Positions 1 through 10,107 are shown, numbered from the stretch's first letter. The stretch: DNA of 64,000 nt from Legionella brunensis (GCF_001467025.1 NZ_LNXV01000009.1:1-64000), one strand, 5' to 3'. Notes: generated by a model not told the origin, from the letters alone. A program made the numbers and translations.

Positions 1-2
1 CT

Positions 3-622
3 AACTTGGGACCTGCATCGGGAGGACAAACGGTGACGATTACTGGTAGCAACTTTGTTGTTGGGGGTACGAGTGTTAGTTTTGCAGGCAGTCCCGGTAC
101 CAGCGTAAATGTGAGCAGCTCGACCCAATTGACAGTAGTAACTCCGGCAGGAACTCCAGGCTTTGCCAATGTGGTAGTTACGACGATAGGTGGTAGTGTA
201 AGCAATACTAATGCATACACTTATCTATCTGCTGAAATTCCATCTAAGAAGCAAACACAGATGCAGACCACGGCAACGTATTTAGGGGGGGGGCTGCTGT
301 GGTATCCGGTACGCTATTGTTAGTAAATACGAATAGTGTGGCTGGGCTCACTTCCCCTGTTGTGAGTCAATCCTCAGTTTCTGTTTCTTCCCTCTCAGGT
401 AGCGTAAGAGGAGGAAATACAGTTAAGCTTAAAGGTAATTTTGGGGTACCTACGAGAGTTAGTTTCGGAGGCAAGGCAGCAAAGATTATTGGCAAGCCAT
501 CAACTGGTATAGTCACTGTAGTTACCCCGGCACATAGTCATGGTCCGGTAGACATAAAAATTACAACCAACAAGGGTATTGTTATTGCTCAAAAGGCGTT
601 TATTTATAATCAATATGGGTAA
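3..622 (+). pseudogene. IPT/TIG-domain surface protein, 3' part, frame broken at a G9 run
   Basis: This is the 3' end of a gene that starts before the window. The first part (to position 323) reads GPASGGQTVTITGSNF, the classic start of an IPT/TIG immunoglobulin-like domain of secreted or surface proteins. At 285-293 there is a run of nine G. In the present frame translation ends at 323, but one extra G would join it to the frame at 294-622, which continues with a hydrophobic stretch and a second IPT-like domain (GGNTVKLKGNFG...VSFGGKAAKI) ending at 622. The coherence of both halves suggests one gene that is either switched off by repeat slippage, newly broken, or misread in the homopolymer. 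Function beyond a cell-surface or adhesion-type role cannot be given. Confidence 0.7.
285..293 (+). repeat. Homopolymer of nine G at the frame break
   Basis: Nine consecutive G lie inside the coding frame of the IPT/TIG gene. Ten (or seven) G would keep the frame open through to 622; nine gives a stop at 321-323. Runs of this length in surface-protein genes are typical slippage (phase-variation) tracts, and are also where sequencing errors gather. Confidence 0.8.
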
Positions 623-818
623 TCACTTTCTCTATGCCATTTTCTTAACTATAAATATGATGAGTTATTCATTATCAATGACTACGCCAGCTTGAATTAA
701 AGTTGAGAAAAGTCATTTGTAAGGAATGAGCATAAATTTATATTAAGATTTAATTAATTTCTGCTTTAAAAGTTGTAGAATCGATAAAATACAATAAACA
801 TCAACTATCATTGTTTTA

Positions 819-1421
819 ATGAAATCAAACCCCTTATTAAAAATTATTCTTGCCAGCGCATCTCCACGGCGCTTGCAAATTTTGCAAGAACACGGATTCA
901 TTGCTGAAGTGATGCCTGCTGATATTGAAGAGGTACTAAAAAAAGACGAGGAGGCTAAAGCGTATGTCACTCGGTTGGCTAAGGAAAAAGCTCAGGCTAT
1001 CTTGGATCGAGCTGCAGTAAGTAGCGCGGATATGATTTTGGCAGCAGATACTACAGTGGCTTATCAGAATCATATTTTAGAAAAACCCCGCAATTACGAA
1101 GATGCGTATAGAATGTTACATATGCTTAGCGGTAATTCACATGAAGTTTATACGGGTTATGCTTTAATTTTCCTGCCAGAACAACAGTGGTACATTGATT
1201 ATGTGACAACCAACATTACTTTTCACAATCTTACAGAGCAGCAAGTACACGATTATATTGACTCAGGGGATCCTTTCGATAAAGCTGGAGGTTATGGCAT
1301 CCAGAAAGTGCGTGAGACATTTGTTAAAGAGATTAGAGGCTCTTATTACAATGTAATGGGTTTGCCTATTGAAGAAATTTTAAAAAAAATTACTCTTAGG
1401 TGCTCTTCTATTAATGCATAA
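819..1421 (+). CDS. maf: Maf-like nucleoside triphosphate pyrophosphatase
   Basis: The 200-residue protein begins ILASASPRRLQIL, the Maf/Ham1-type phosphate-binding signature (residues about 10-25), and carries the conserved AADTTV acidic motif near residue 73 and a DPFDKAGGYGIQ motif near residue 150. Maf proteins hydrolyse non-canonical or canonical NTPs to NMP and PPi, acting in nucleotide-pool clean-up; the DKAGGYGIQ form resembles the YhdE (dTTP/UTP) branch more than YceF. Length is normal for the family. It stands alone: the upstream gene is a broken surface protein and the downstream membrane gene follows 150 bp later. Confidence 0.92.
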   Translation: MKSNPLLKIILASASPRRLQILQEHGFIAEVMPADIEEVLKKDEEAKAYVTRLAKEKAQAILDRAAVSSADMILAADTTVAYQNHILEKPRNYEDAYRMLHMLSGNSHEVYTGYALIFLPEQQWYIDYVTTNITFHNLTEQQVHDYIDSGDPFDKAGGYGIQKVRETFVKEIRGSYYNVMGLPIEEILKKITLRCSSINA

Positions 1422-1571
1422 TACTGCTATTTATATTACGCTTCCATGGAATGATAAAGTAATTGCGTTGCAAAGATTGCTCCTCCACGAAAAAATGTGA
1501 TTCCTGGTAAGTTTCCGGGTTAACGGGCAACTCCACTTGAGAGGACATGAATAATCTAAGGGAGTAGGGGA

Positions 1572-2339
1572 ATGTTAGCTTGGCTGTATAATTTTCCAAA
1601 TGTGTTAATTATTATTTTCTTTATTGCATTTATTGTTTCAATACTTATCTGCATACAAAGACTTGTAAAACGAGTGATACCTCGTGGAGATCGCGAACAT
1701 GAGCCTATATTAAGGATTTTTGTAGGTTTGGCGGTTACTCTAACGTTCCTGCTGAGTTTTTCTATGAATCAAGTGATGAATTCTAACCAAAGAATTCAAT
1801 TGATGATTTCTCAGGAGGCTTCGCAGCTGAATAATCTCGATAATTTATTGCTTCGATTGGGATATGCTGGAGTTCAAAAAATTCATCAGGATTTACTAGC
1901 CTATATTGAGTCTATCATTGAGGATGAATGGCCGGCTCTTAAAAACGGCATAGGGAGTGAGCGTACTAGGCGTTTGTATGCATCAGTTAGTGACGGGGTC
2001 TATTCATATGTCCCTCAAACCCCAAAAGAGCAAATACTTTATGAGCATGCTGTGCGATTAGTGGCTGATATTATGGATTCAAGGGATCAGAGAATTCAGA
2101 ATGCCCAAATCACATTGAATCCGATTTTTTGGTTCACGATAAGCCTTGTATTGCTTGCAACTTTTTTTACAATTTCATTTATGACAAATGCATTATTTGA
2201 TGCAGTTTTGTCTAGGACGTATGCTCTTGCAATGGCTTCATTAATCGCGCTTGTTTTTATTTTTGATAAGCCATTTAAAGACGATATCGTGAATTATAAC
2301 CCTTTATACAAGGCGTTGCAGACAATGCGCGTACGTTAG
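1572..2339 (+). CDS. DUF4239-type membrane protein
   Basis: The 255-residue protein has two N-terminal membrane segments (about residues 8-30 and 48-66), a cytoplasmic helical middle, and two C-terminal membrane segments (about 185-205 and 212-235). The stretch LTFLLSFSMNQVMNSNQ followed by SQEASQLNNLDNLL matches the pattern of DUF4239 (bestrophin-like) proteins, in which a membrane helix is followed by an ExxxLxxLxxLxR helix. Function is unknown; a channel-like role is only suggested by the distant bestrophin relation. The ATG follows a G-rich AGGGAGTAGGGG ribosome-binding region. It lies 17 bp before the substrate-binding-protein gene, so the two are probably cotranscribed. Confidence 0.65.
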   Translation: MLAWLYNFPNVLIIIFFIAFIVSILICIQRLVKRVIPRGDREHEPILRIFVGLAVTLTFLLSFSMNQVMNSNQRIQLMISQEASQLNNLDNLLLRLGYAGVQKIHQDLLAYIESIIEDEWPALKNGIGSERTRRLYASVSDGVYSYVPQTPKEQILYEHAVRLVADIMDSRDQRIQNAQITLNPIFWFTISLVLLATFFTISFMTNALFDAVLSRTYALAMASLIALVFIFDKPFKDDIVNYNPLYKALQTMRVR

Positions 2340-2356
2340 TTGTTAGTTAGAAGTGG

Positions 2357-3598
2357 ATGATTATTATGCAGATTAAACTGTGTAAATTAATTAAAAATAT
2401 GGTTATCTGTTGTATGGCAACATTGGTTATTTCATGCAATGTCAGCAACCTTTCATCTAAAAAAACTGTCAAGATAGGCATTTTGCATTCCTTATCAGGA
2501 GTTATGGGGAATTCTGAGACAGCCTTGAAAGAAATGTTAATCATGGAAATCAATTTAATAAATCAGGCTGGAGGGATTTTAGGATACCAATTAGAGCCAG
2601 TAATTGAGAATCCAAAATCCGATTGGTCGTTATATGCTAAAAAAGCGAAAAAATTATTGTTACATGATAAAGTGGCAGTGATTTTCGGCTGTTGGACATC
2701 CGCTTCAAGAAAAGCAGTATTGCCTATTCTTGAGCAATATAATGGGTTGTTGTTCTATCCAGTTCAATACGAGGGGAATGAACAGTCAAATAATATTTTT
2801 TATACTGGTGCAACACCGAATCAGCAAGTAATCCCCGCGGTGGAATATTTAATGAGGGAGTCAGGAGGTACCACTAAGCAATGGATTTTGCTAGGAACGG
2901 ATTATGTTTATCCTCGAACAACCAATAAAATAATCCGCAAGTTCTTAAATTCAAAAGGTATTGAAGATAAAGCAATAAAAGAAATTTATATTCCTTTTAA
3001 GTATATAGATTTTGATCCGATTATCGCTCAAATTAACTCATCTTTGCAGGAGGGCCCTACAGTAGTCATATCTACAATTAACGGCGAAGCAAATTTTTAT
3101 TTTTACCGGGCATTAGATTATGAGTATTTAGAGACTGAGCCGCTTAGAGTAATGGCTTTTTCCGTAGGTGAAGAAGAATTTCGTGGCTATCACAATAAGT
3201 CTCTGATCAATGTGTTAACTGCATGGAGCTATTTTATGTCGCTTAAAAATCCCATGAATGAGGAGTGGATTAATCAGTGGACTAAATATTCTATTGCAAA
3301 TCATTTACAAGGAGAGGACCATCCGTTAACTAACGATCCTATGGAGGCAACACGTACGGGAATTCGTATGTGGAAATCTGCTGTGGAAGAGGCTGGTACG
3401 TTTGACGTGGATGCTGTGAGAAAATCGATGATAGGTCAAAAGCAGATGACTCCGAGTGGATATATTGAAACGATGGAGGCTAATCATCATTTGGCTAAAC
3501 CCGCGATGATTGGTATCCTGCAGCGCGATGGTCAATTCAAGGTAATCTGGCAATCAAAGTCTGTTATTCTGCCCCAACCGTGGTTTGATCTTAAATAG
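2357..3598 (+). CDS. UrtA/AmiC-like ABC substrate-binding lipoprotein
   Basis: The 413-residue protein has a lipoprotein signal (hydrophobic stretch then VISC at about residues 24-27) and a type-1 periplasmic-binding fold opening VKIGILHSLSGVMGNSE. The motif AVIFGCWTSASRKAVLP and the FYPVQYEG element are characteristic of the UrtA/AmiC/FmdD group that binds urea and short amides. No permease or ATPase genes (urtBCDE) are nearby, so it may act as a sensor-type binding protein or work with a transporter elsewhere. ATG codons at 2357 and 2366 both fit. Family assignment is secure; the ligand is inferred only. Confidence 0.8.
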   Translation: MIIMQIKLCKLIKNMVICCMATLVISCNVSNLSSKKTVKIGILHSLSGVMGNSETALKEMLIMEINLINQAGGILGYQLEPVIENPKSDWSLYAKKAKKLLLHDKVAVIFGCWTSASRKAVLPILEQYNGLLFYPVQYEGNEQSNNIFYTGATPNQQVIPAVEYLMRESGGTTKQWILLGTDYVYPRTTNKIIRKFLNSKGIEDKAIKEIYIPFKYIDFDPIIAQINSSLQEGPTVVISTINGEANFYFYRALDYEYLETEPLRVMAFSVGEEEFRGYHNKSLINVLTAWSYFMSLKNPMNEEWINQWTKYSIANHLQGEDHPLTNDPMEATRTGIRMWKSAVEEAGTFDVDAVRKSMIGQKQMTPSGYIETMEANHHLAKPAMIGILQRDGQFKVIWQSKSVILPQPWFDLK

Positions 3599-3821
3599 TA
3601 AAACCATTTTTCCTAATTAAATACAGAGCTTCATCAGTGATGTGCAAAATGGGTAAAAAAGGTCATTTTATGATCAAAAAACGATGTTTAGAAAAAAATT
3701 ATTGATATAGCATTCGTTGCGTTTAGCAATTTTTTCATAGATTATCTATCTTTAAATTACATTCCTGAAAAATGAGTTTCTAAGATCATTGAAATGGTCG
3801 TCTAACGTTCAAGGAAGAGCT

Positions 3822-4889
3822 ATGAATAGAATTACCCTAAGGCTTTTTTCAGGCTTAGCGTTTTTAACTCTGATCTTTTTGTCCGCATCTTGTGAAGAAA
3901 AGAGCTCTCAAACGACCATTCAACCTAGAGCAGTGAAGGCAATTCAGATAAGTAATGTGGATTCTTTTAATAAACGCAGTTTTCCTGGTCTTGCTAGAGC
4001 TTCCCAAGAGGTAAATTTGTCCTTTAATGTGGCTGGTACTTTAATTAAATTGCCTATTAAGATTGGTGATAAGATTACGAAGGGTAGTCTAATCGCGCAA
4101 CTCGACCAAAAAGAATTTGAAGCAAAATTAAAGTCTGCTAAGGCTGAGTTGACTCGGGATAAACAAAATTTTGATCGCGCAAAGGAACTGGTTAAAGATG
4201 GTAATATTTCAAAATCAGACTATGACCTAGTGAAAGCAAAATGGGAAGTGTCACAAGCTAATTTGGATTTAGCAGAAAAAGCGATGGTGGACACGATAAT
4301 AAATGCGCCATTTGATGGGCAAATTGCAAATCTTTATGTTGAAAATTATCAAACAGTTGCGAAGCAGCAAGTTATTGCACGATTGCTGGATACTTCTCAA
4401 ATCGAGATGACCATTCAAATACCAGAAAATGCTATAAGCCTTATTCCCCAAGTAAAAAATATTATGGTTCAATTTGATTCTTTCCCGACTCATAATATAC
4501 CAGCCGAGATTAAAGAAATCAGTAACGAAGCTTCCCCTGAGACCCGTACTTATCCAGTGACTATTATCATGCAACAACCTAAAGATATAGAAATCTTGCC
4601 TGGTATGGCAGGAAAAGTAAGCGGTCAAGTGGAGGGGAAAGACAGTATTAAAAATAAGCTTACAGTACCTGCTGAGGCGGTCTTTACTGAAGATACAAAT
4701 AATAAAACATACGTTTGGATAGTGGATAATAATAAAGTCCATCGTCGTCAAATTACTATAGGTGAGTTGACTTCTACAGGAATATCGGTTCTTAGCGGGC
4801 TAACATCGGATGAATGGGTGGTTATTGCAGGAATACATAGTTTAAAAGAAGGGGAGTCAGTTATCATTTTAAATCAAAAGGCAAATTAA
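3822..4889 (+). CDS. RND efflux periplasmic adaptor (membrane fusion) lipoprotein
   Basis: The 355-residue protein has a lipoprotein-type signal ending LSASC (Cys about residue 25), a lipoyl/barrel-sandwich half (VNLSFNVAGTLIKLPIKIGD), a coiled-coil hairpin (about 95-145, KAELTRDKQNFDRAKEL), the second lipoyl half (INAPFDGQIANLYVE) and a beta-barrel region. This is the HlyD/AcrA-like adaptor that joins an inner-membrane RND pump to an outer-membrane channel. A start at 3822 is preferred over an upstream in-frame ATG (3789) because AAGGAAGAG sits directly before it. The stop is one base from the pump gene, so the two form an operon. No TolC-like channel gene is present. Confidence 0.92.
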   Translation: MNRITLRLFSGLAFLTLIFLSASCEEKSSQTTIQPRAVKAIQISNVDSFNKRSFPGLARASQEVNLSFNVAGTLIKLPIKIGDKITKGSLIAQLDQKEFEAKLKSAKAELTRDKQNFDRAKELVKDGNISKSDYDLVKAKWEVSQANLDLAEKAMVDTIINAPFDGQIANLYVENYQTVAKQQVIARLLDTSQIEMTIQIPENAISLIPQVKNIMVQFDSFPTHNIPAEIKEISNEASPETRTYPVTIIMQQPKDIEILPGMAGKVSGQVEGKDSIKNKLTVPAEAVFTEDTNNKTYVWIVDNNKVHRRQITIGELTSTGISVLSGLTSDEWVVIAGIHSLKEGESVIILNQKAN

Positions 4890-4890
4890 C

Positions 4891-7800
4891 ATGTCTCTAG
4901 CTGATTATGCAATTCAAAATAAGACAGTTACGGGATTTATGCTTTTGCTATTAACGGTGGCAGGACTGATTTGTTTCTTTGGTTTAGGACGTCTGGAAGA
5001 CCCCGAGTTTACAGTAAAAACAGCGATTATTACCACCCATTATCCGGGAGCAAATGCCGAACAAGTTGAGTTAGAGGTTACCGATCTTATTGAGAAAAAA
5101 ATCCAAGAAATGTCTGAGGTAAAGGATATATCTTCTATTTCCAGACCAGGATTATCCATCATTAAAGTGAATATCAAAAATGAATATTGGTCTGACCGGT
5201 TACCTCAAGTCTGGGATGCCTTAAGAAAAAAAATAAACGACATAAAAGACAGTCTACCTCCAGGTGTGCACCCTCCCATTGTGGGTGATGACTATGGCTA
5301 TGTATTTGGCTTTTTACTGGCGGTGAGTTCGGATGGTTTTAGTTACGCAGAGCTTGAAAAATATACAAAACATTTGCAAAAAGAACTGAGTATTGTCCCT
5401 GGCGTGGCACGTGTTGATTTTTGGGGGGCGCAAGATAAAAGAATTTACTTAGAGATCACCGATGGCCAATTTTCCCAACTGGGAATCACCTTATCTGATT
5501 TGGAAAGTACTTTAAAACTACAAAATCAAGTGGTTAATGCGGGTTCTGTTGATTATCAATCACAACGAATGAGAATGGCCCCAACGGGAGAATTTAAAAG
5601 CGCTAATGAAATTGGCGAGCTTTCTATCATTCCACGCTTAAGATCAGCCGACAATCAAAAGAGTAATGAAATTATTCGAATTCGTGATTTTTTTAGCGTA
5701 AAAGAAGGGTACCTGGATCCACCACAACAATTAATGCGCTATTCAGGTCTTCCGGCCATTGGCTTGGCTTTAGCTCCACTCTCAGGGGTGAATGCTATTG
5801 ATGTTGGTAATGCTATCAGCAAACGTATTGATCAAATTCAAGCGACCTTACCAAGAGGAATCGAAATTCATAAGATTTCTTGGCAATCGGACATTGTTAC
5901 CGAATCCATTAATTCTTTTCTAATCAATTTATTGGAGGCAGTGTTAATTGTTCTTATAGTTTTAGCACTAACTATGGGGCTTAGAGCAGGGATAATAATT
6001 GGAGTTTCTGGGTTAATTTTAGCGATTCTTGGTACTTTCATTGTGATGAAAGTGTTGCATATTGACCTTCAACGCGTCTCATTAGGGGCATTAATTATTG
6101 CTATGGGGATGATGGTTGATAATGCTATTGTGGTCGTTGATGGATTTATCAGCCGATTACAGCAGGGGAGTTCTAGAGAAAAAGCTGCTGTTGAGGCTGC
6201 CAAAGTGTCAGCTTGGCCTCTGCTAGGTGCAACCATTGTGGCCTCTATGGCCTTTTTTCCAATCTTTGCTTCTACCTATGATACGGGTGAATACGCAGGA
6301 AGTTTATTCACAGTGATTGCAGTATCTCTAATTTTAAGTTGGATTTTATCTCAGACTGCAACACCACTGTTGTGTTTGTATTTTATTCCCTCACCTAAAT
6401 CCAACGACATTAAGCAAGAAGAATATAGCAATCGATTTTATCAAAGCTATCGATCTATGTTAGAAACAATACTCCAGTATCGTCTTATATTTGTACTGTT
6501 GATGTGTGGATTATTAGCCCTTTCTATTTTTGGCTTTCGGTATGTCTCTATCATTTATTTTCCTGATTCTACGCGATTGCAGGTCATGATAGATTACTGG
6601 GCACCGGAAGGTACTCAAATTCAGACGGTCTCTTCTGATCTTAAAAAACTTGAAACAAAGCTATTAAAAGATCCAGGTGTAAGCAGTGTTAGCACCTTTA
6701 TAGGTCAAGGTCCGCCACGTTTTTACTTGCCGGTGGAATCAGAGTTTCCTTACTCTTCTTACGCCCAACTCATTGTTAACGTAAAGGATATTAAAGATGT
6801 TGATCGTTTGGTGGCTACATTACCAGACTGGAGTAAAAAAACTTTTCCACAATCTTTGGTAAGGGTGAGAAAATATGCTGTAGGTGCTTTTAACAATTGG
6901 AAATTAGCCGCAAGATTTAGTGGTCCAGCCAATGCGGATCCGGCCATTTTACGTAATTTAGCTGATCAGGCTATGGCTATTTTAAAGGCCAATCCTAATG
7001 CCATTGATGTTAGAGCGGATTGGCGGGAGAGGATTTTGCAAATCGTTCCAGATTATCAACAGGAACGTGCTCGTTGGGCCGGTATTTCACGGCTTGATTT
7101 GGCTCAAACTTTAAGTCGTGCCAGTGATGGAATCCCTTTAGGTCTGTATCGTGAAGAAGATGATTTAATTCCCATCGTTTTACGACAGCCACAATCAGAG
7201 CGCAATGCTGCAGCCGTTGATTTACCTTTACTGCAAATCAACTCTCAATTTAGCACTAAAACAATCCCTGTTGCCCAAGTTGTTAGTGGCATTAATTTAG
7301 AATGGACTAATCCAATTATATGGCGATGGGATAGAAAGCGGGCTATAACCGTACAATGTTCTCCTTATCAGGTAACGGCGAGTACATTACGTAATAGTAT
7401 CCTGCCTGAATTTGAGAAGATTAAATTACCCCCAGGTTATACTTTAACATGGGATGGTGAATACAAAAGCAGTAGAGAGTCCGCCGATGCATTAAAACCA
7501 GGGTTATTCCCAGCTGTCGTGATTATGCTGTTAATTATTGTCATGCTGTTCAATGCTTATCGACCTCCTATTATCATTATTACTGTCATCCCTTTTGCAA
7601 TGATTGGTGTTACTGCTGGTTTATTAATAACAGGCGTTCCTTTTGGATTTATCGCGTTATTAGGGGCGATGAGCTTGTCAGGGATGATGATTAAAAATTC
7701 GGTCGTATTACTTGATCAAGTGAATCTTAATTTGGCTAATGGGCTGAAGCCTTATGATGCTGTTCTTTCAGCCTCTTTAAGCCGTTTGGCACCTGTTGTG

Positions 7801-7989
7801 AATGCAGCAGTAACGACTATTTTAGGTGTTATGCCTTTATTGCAAGATGTATTTTGGGTATCTTTAGCTGTCACTATTGTGTTTGGTCTAACCTTAGGCA
7901 CAGCTTTGACTATGTTTTTAGTTCCTGTTTTTTATTGCATTCTGTATCGAATAAAAACGGAACAAGACACGAAAACAATTTCGCGTTAA
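4891..7989 (+). CDS. RND efflux pump inner-membrane permease (AcrB/HAE-1-like)
   Basis: The 1032-residue protein has the RND layout: a first membrane helix, a large periplasmic loop (about 35-330), six helices, a second large loop (about 560-860) and six more helices. The proton-relay helix motif GMMVDNAIVVVDG (about residues 405-418) is intact. It exports hydrophobic compounds using the proton gradient; the substrate cannot be read from sequence. The region GDDYGYVFGFLLAVSSDG resembles the less-studied VexF/MexF-like or heavy-metal-independent branch rather than CusA. Its stop codon overlaps that of the convergent fabI gene within a shared TTAA. Confidence 0.95.
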   Translation: MSLADYAIQNKTVTGFMLLLLTVAGLICFFGLGRLEDPEFTVKTAIITTHYPGANAEQVELEVTDLIEKKIQEMSEVKDISSISRPGLSIIKVNIKNEYWSDRLPQVWDALRKKINDIKDSLPPGVHPPIVGDDYGYVFGFLLAVSSDGFSYAELEKYTKHLQKELSIVPGVARVDFWGAQDKRIYLEITDGQFSQLGITLSDLESTLKLQNQVVNAGSVDYQSQRMRMAPTGEFKSANEIGELSIIPRLRSADNQKSNEIIRIRDFFSVKEGYLDPPQQLMRYSGLPAIGLALAPLSGVNAIDVGNAISKRIDQIQATLPRGIEIHKISWQSDIVTESINSFLINLLEAVLIVLIVLALTMGLRAGIIIGVSGLILAILGTFIVMKVLHIDLQRVSLGALIIAMGMMVDNAIVVVDGFISRLQQGSSREKAAVEAAKVSAWPLLGATIVASMAFFPIFASTYDTGEYAGSLFTVIAVSLILSWILSQTATPLLCLYFIPSPKSNDIKQEEYSNRFYQSYRSMLETILQYRLIFVLLMCGLLALSIFGFRYVSIIYFPDSTRLQVMIDYWAPEGTQIQTVSSDLKKLETKLLKDPGVSSVSTFIGQGPPRFYLPVESEFPYSSYAQLIVNVKDIKDVDRLVATLPDWSKKTFPQSLVRVRKYAVGAFNNWKLAARFSGPANADPAILRNLADQAMAILKANPNAIDVRADWRERILQIVPDYQQERARWAGISRLDLAQTLSRASDGIPLGLYREEDDLIPIVLRQPQSERNAAAVDLPLLQINSQFSTKTIPVAQVVSGINLEWTNPIIWRWDRKRAITVQCSPYQVTASTLRNSILPEFEKIKLPPGYTLTWDGEYKSSRESADALKPGLFPAVVIMLLIIVMLFNAYRPPIIIITVIPFAMIGVTAGLLITGVPFGFIALLGAMSLSGMMIKNSVVLLDQVNLNLANGLKPYDAVLSASLSRLAPVVNAAVTTILGVMPLLQDVFWVSLAVTIVFGLTLGTALTMFLVPVFYCILYRIKTEQDTKTISR

Positions 7990-8756
7990 CCTACGATATG
8001 ATATCCACTATCAATATAGATGGTATCGCCGGTAATATTTTTCGCATAGTCGCTTGCAAGAAAAACAACCATTGCCCCCACATCATCGATGTCCACTAAT
8101 GTTTTAAGAGGGGATTTATTTTTAGCATCATTTAATAAATCATCAAATTTCCCAAGACCTGAAGCGGCCCTCGTTTTAAGAGGTCCAGGGGATAGTGCGA
8201 TTACACGTATATTATGATCCCCAAGTTCTACCGCCATGTATCTCACAGATGCTTCAAGTGCCGCTTTTACAGGCCCCATGACATTGTAATTGGCAATTAC
8301 TTTTTCTGCGCCATAAAAAGACATTGCAAATAAGGAGCCTCCAGCTTTCATTAGAGGTTTGGCAAGCTTGGCCATACGTATAAAGGAATGGCAGGAAACG
8401 TCCATAGCCAAGAGAAAACCTTCTTTTGAACAATCCACTACATCTCCTTGCAAGTCAGATTTAGGAGCAAAGGCAATAGAATGAATAACAATGTCTATTT
8501 TACCCCATTGCTGCTCTATGGCTGAGAAAACCTGATTCAAATCGTTATCAATGGTGACATCGCACGGCAGGTAAATCGAGGGTTTCAATTCTTCAGCAAC
8601 TTTATCCACGAAGGGTTTTGCCTTGTCGTTTAAGTAGGTAATTGCCAAATCGGTACCTGCCGCTTTTAGCATAGATGCGCAGCCATAAGCTATCGAGCTG
8701 TCATTGGCAATCCCTATTACCAATGCTTTTTTTCCATTCAATAAAGTAGTATCCAT
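7986..8756 (-). CDS. fabI: Enoyl-[acyl-carrier-protein] reductase (NADH), FabI type
   Basis: The 256-residue short-chain-dehydrogenase-fold protein carries the FabI features: GIANDSSIAYGCASML near the N-terminus (nucleotide binding), HSIAFAPKSDLQG, and the catalytic Tyr-Lys region NYNVMGPVKAALEA, with YxxMxxxK spacing as in E. coli FabI (Tyr156/Lys163). It catalyses the last reduction of fatty-acid elongation in the cytoplasm. It follows ackA by 8 bp on the same strand, and its end overlaps the convergent RND gene by 4 bp. Because it sits with ackA/pta rather than in a fab cluster, it may be a second FabI copy of the cell; this cannot be tested here. Confidence 0.93.
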   Translation of the reverse strand: MDTTLLNGKKALVIGIANDSSIAYGCASMLKAAGTDLAITYLNDKAKPFVDKVAEELKPSIYLPCDVTIDNDLNQVFSAIEQQWGKIDIVIHSIAFAPKSDLQGDVVDCSKEGFLLAMDVSCHSFIRMAKLAKPLMKAGGSLFAMSFYGAEKVIANYNVMGPVKAALEASVRYMAVELGDHNIRVIALSPGPLKTRAASGLGKFDDLLNDAKNKSPLKTLVDIDDVGAMVVFLASDYAKNITGDTIYIDSGYHIVG

Positions 8757-8764
8757 AACTATTC

Positions 8765-9937
8765 CTAATTAATCAGATGGTAGCAATGATTTGCTATTAT
8801 CCATTCCTCATCCGTGGGAATTGCATATATATCCACTAAACTTAAATCTGTGCTGATTTTATGGCTATTTTTCTTGTTTAAATGTGGATCTATTTGGATC
8901 CCTAACCACTGACTCTTATGACAGACAGATTCTCGAATTTGCCAAGAATTTTGACCTATACCGCCGGTAAATACTAACATATCAAGACCGCCTAAAACTG
9001 CCGTAAGAGCGCCTATTTCTCGTTGTATCCGATAAATGAATACATCTATGGCCTCCTTAGCTGCTTGGTTTTCGCTTGCTAATAACTGTTGCATATTTGA
9101 AGAAATTCCCGAAATACCGAGTAAACCGGATTGCTTGTATAGGACTGTTTGAACTTCAGCTGCAGACATTTTCTTAGATTTTAATAGGTATAAAATTACT
9201 CCAGGATCTAAATTTCCACAACGACTGCCCATAACGAGTCCATCTAATGCCGTAAACCCCATGGTACTATCGATAGATTGACCATTTTTTACAGCACACA
9301 TACTCGCACCATTACCAAGATGAGCGATGATAATCCGACCATTGTATTTTTCCGTGTCCAATTCCTTTAAACGATGCATTATGTATTCATAAGACAAACC
9401 ATGAAAACCATATCGTTTTACTCCCTCTAAGGACAAGGAGCGAGGAATACCGAAGGTATCTGCTTTGAATGGATGTGTTGTATGGAATGAAGTATCAAAG
9501 CAGGCAATCTGCTTCAGATGGGGGTATAGTTCTGAAATAATACTTATAGCTTCAAGATTATAAGGTTGGTGTAAAGGAGCAAACGGGATCAATTCTTTTA
9601 ATCGTTCCACAACCTCATTTGAAATAATAACTGGGGTTTTAAAATTTTTTCCCCCATGAACGACGCGATGCCCGACGTATTCTATATCGAAGCCAAATTG
9701 GTTGTGTTTGAGTGAGGAGAAAAGTAGTTCGTAAAAAAAGTGATAATCTGTATCCTGATCAAACGCTCGTTTATTGAGTAACTGATTATGCTCATTAAAT
9801 AATTTTAAAGAGGGTTTGATATGTATATTCTCCACCACCCCATGCAAGCGCTTCTTCAATAAGGAGGAGAAATCATAAACGGCAAATTTTATACTGGAAG
9901 ATCCAGAGTTGATGACAATAATCTGTTTGCTGTCCAT
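8765..9937 (-). CDS. ackA: Acetate kinase
   Basis: The 390-residue protein begins IIVINSGSSSIKFAVYDF, the acetate-kinase signature of the ASKHA fold, and has VGHRVVHGG, DTSFHTTHP, RYGFHGLSYEY, HLGNGASMCAV and VFTGGIGQNS in order. It transfers phosphate between acetyl phosphate and ADP to give acetate and ATP. Length is normal (about 400). It is the first gene of a minus-strand operon with fabI, and is divergent from the pta-like gene that starts the V-ATPase operon, so the two halves of the Pta-AckA route flank one shared upstream region. Confidence 0.95.
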   Translation of the reverse strand: MDSKQIIVINSGSSSIKFAVYDFSSLLKKRLHGVVENIHIKPSLKLFNEHNQLLNKRAFDQDTDYHFFYELLFSSLKHNQFGFDIEYVGHRVVHGGKNFKTPVIISNEVVERLKELIPFAPLHQPYNLEAISIISELYPHLKQIACFDTSFHTTHPFKADTFGIPRSLSLEGVKRYGFHGLSYEYIMHRLKELDTEKYNGRIIIAHLGNGASMCAVKNGQSIDSTMGFTALDGLVMGSRCGNLDPGVILYLLKSKKMSAAEVQTVLYKQSGLLGISGISSNMQQLLASENQAAKEAIDVFIYRIQREIGALTAVLGGLDMLVFTGGIGQNSWQIRESVCHKSQWLGIQIDPHLNKKNSHKISTDLSLVDIYAIPTDEEWIIANHCYHLIN

Positions 9938-10107
9938 CGCTCAGAAAGAATTCCGTAATTGTATTAAAAATTATAGCTCAGCTTGTTGCGTAAAAATAAT
10001 TGAAGATGTCCTATACTTTATAGACAGTAGGGGTTCTATAGGTTGCAGCAAATTAAGCGGGACCTTATCTGTTGCAAATCCAATGGATAGTCGTTCAAAT
10101 AGGGAAG
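9938..10107. promoter_or_regulatory. Divergent intergenic region between ackA and the pta-V-ATPase operon
   Basis: These 170 bp must hold the promoters for both ackA-fabI (leftward) and pta-atpBDIKE-DUF2764-A (rightward), as no other gap of useful size exists in either operon. AT-rich hexamers such as TATACT near 10010-10016 are candidate -10 elements, but no convincing -35/-10 pair was found and no operator was identified. Confidence 0.45.
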
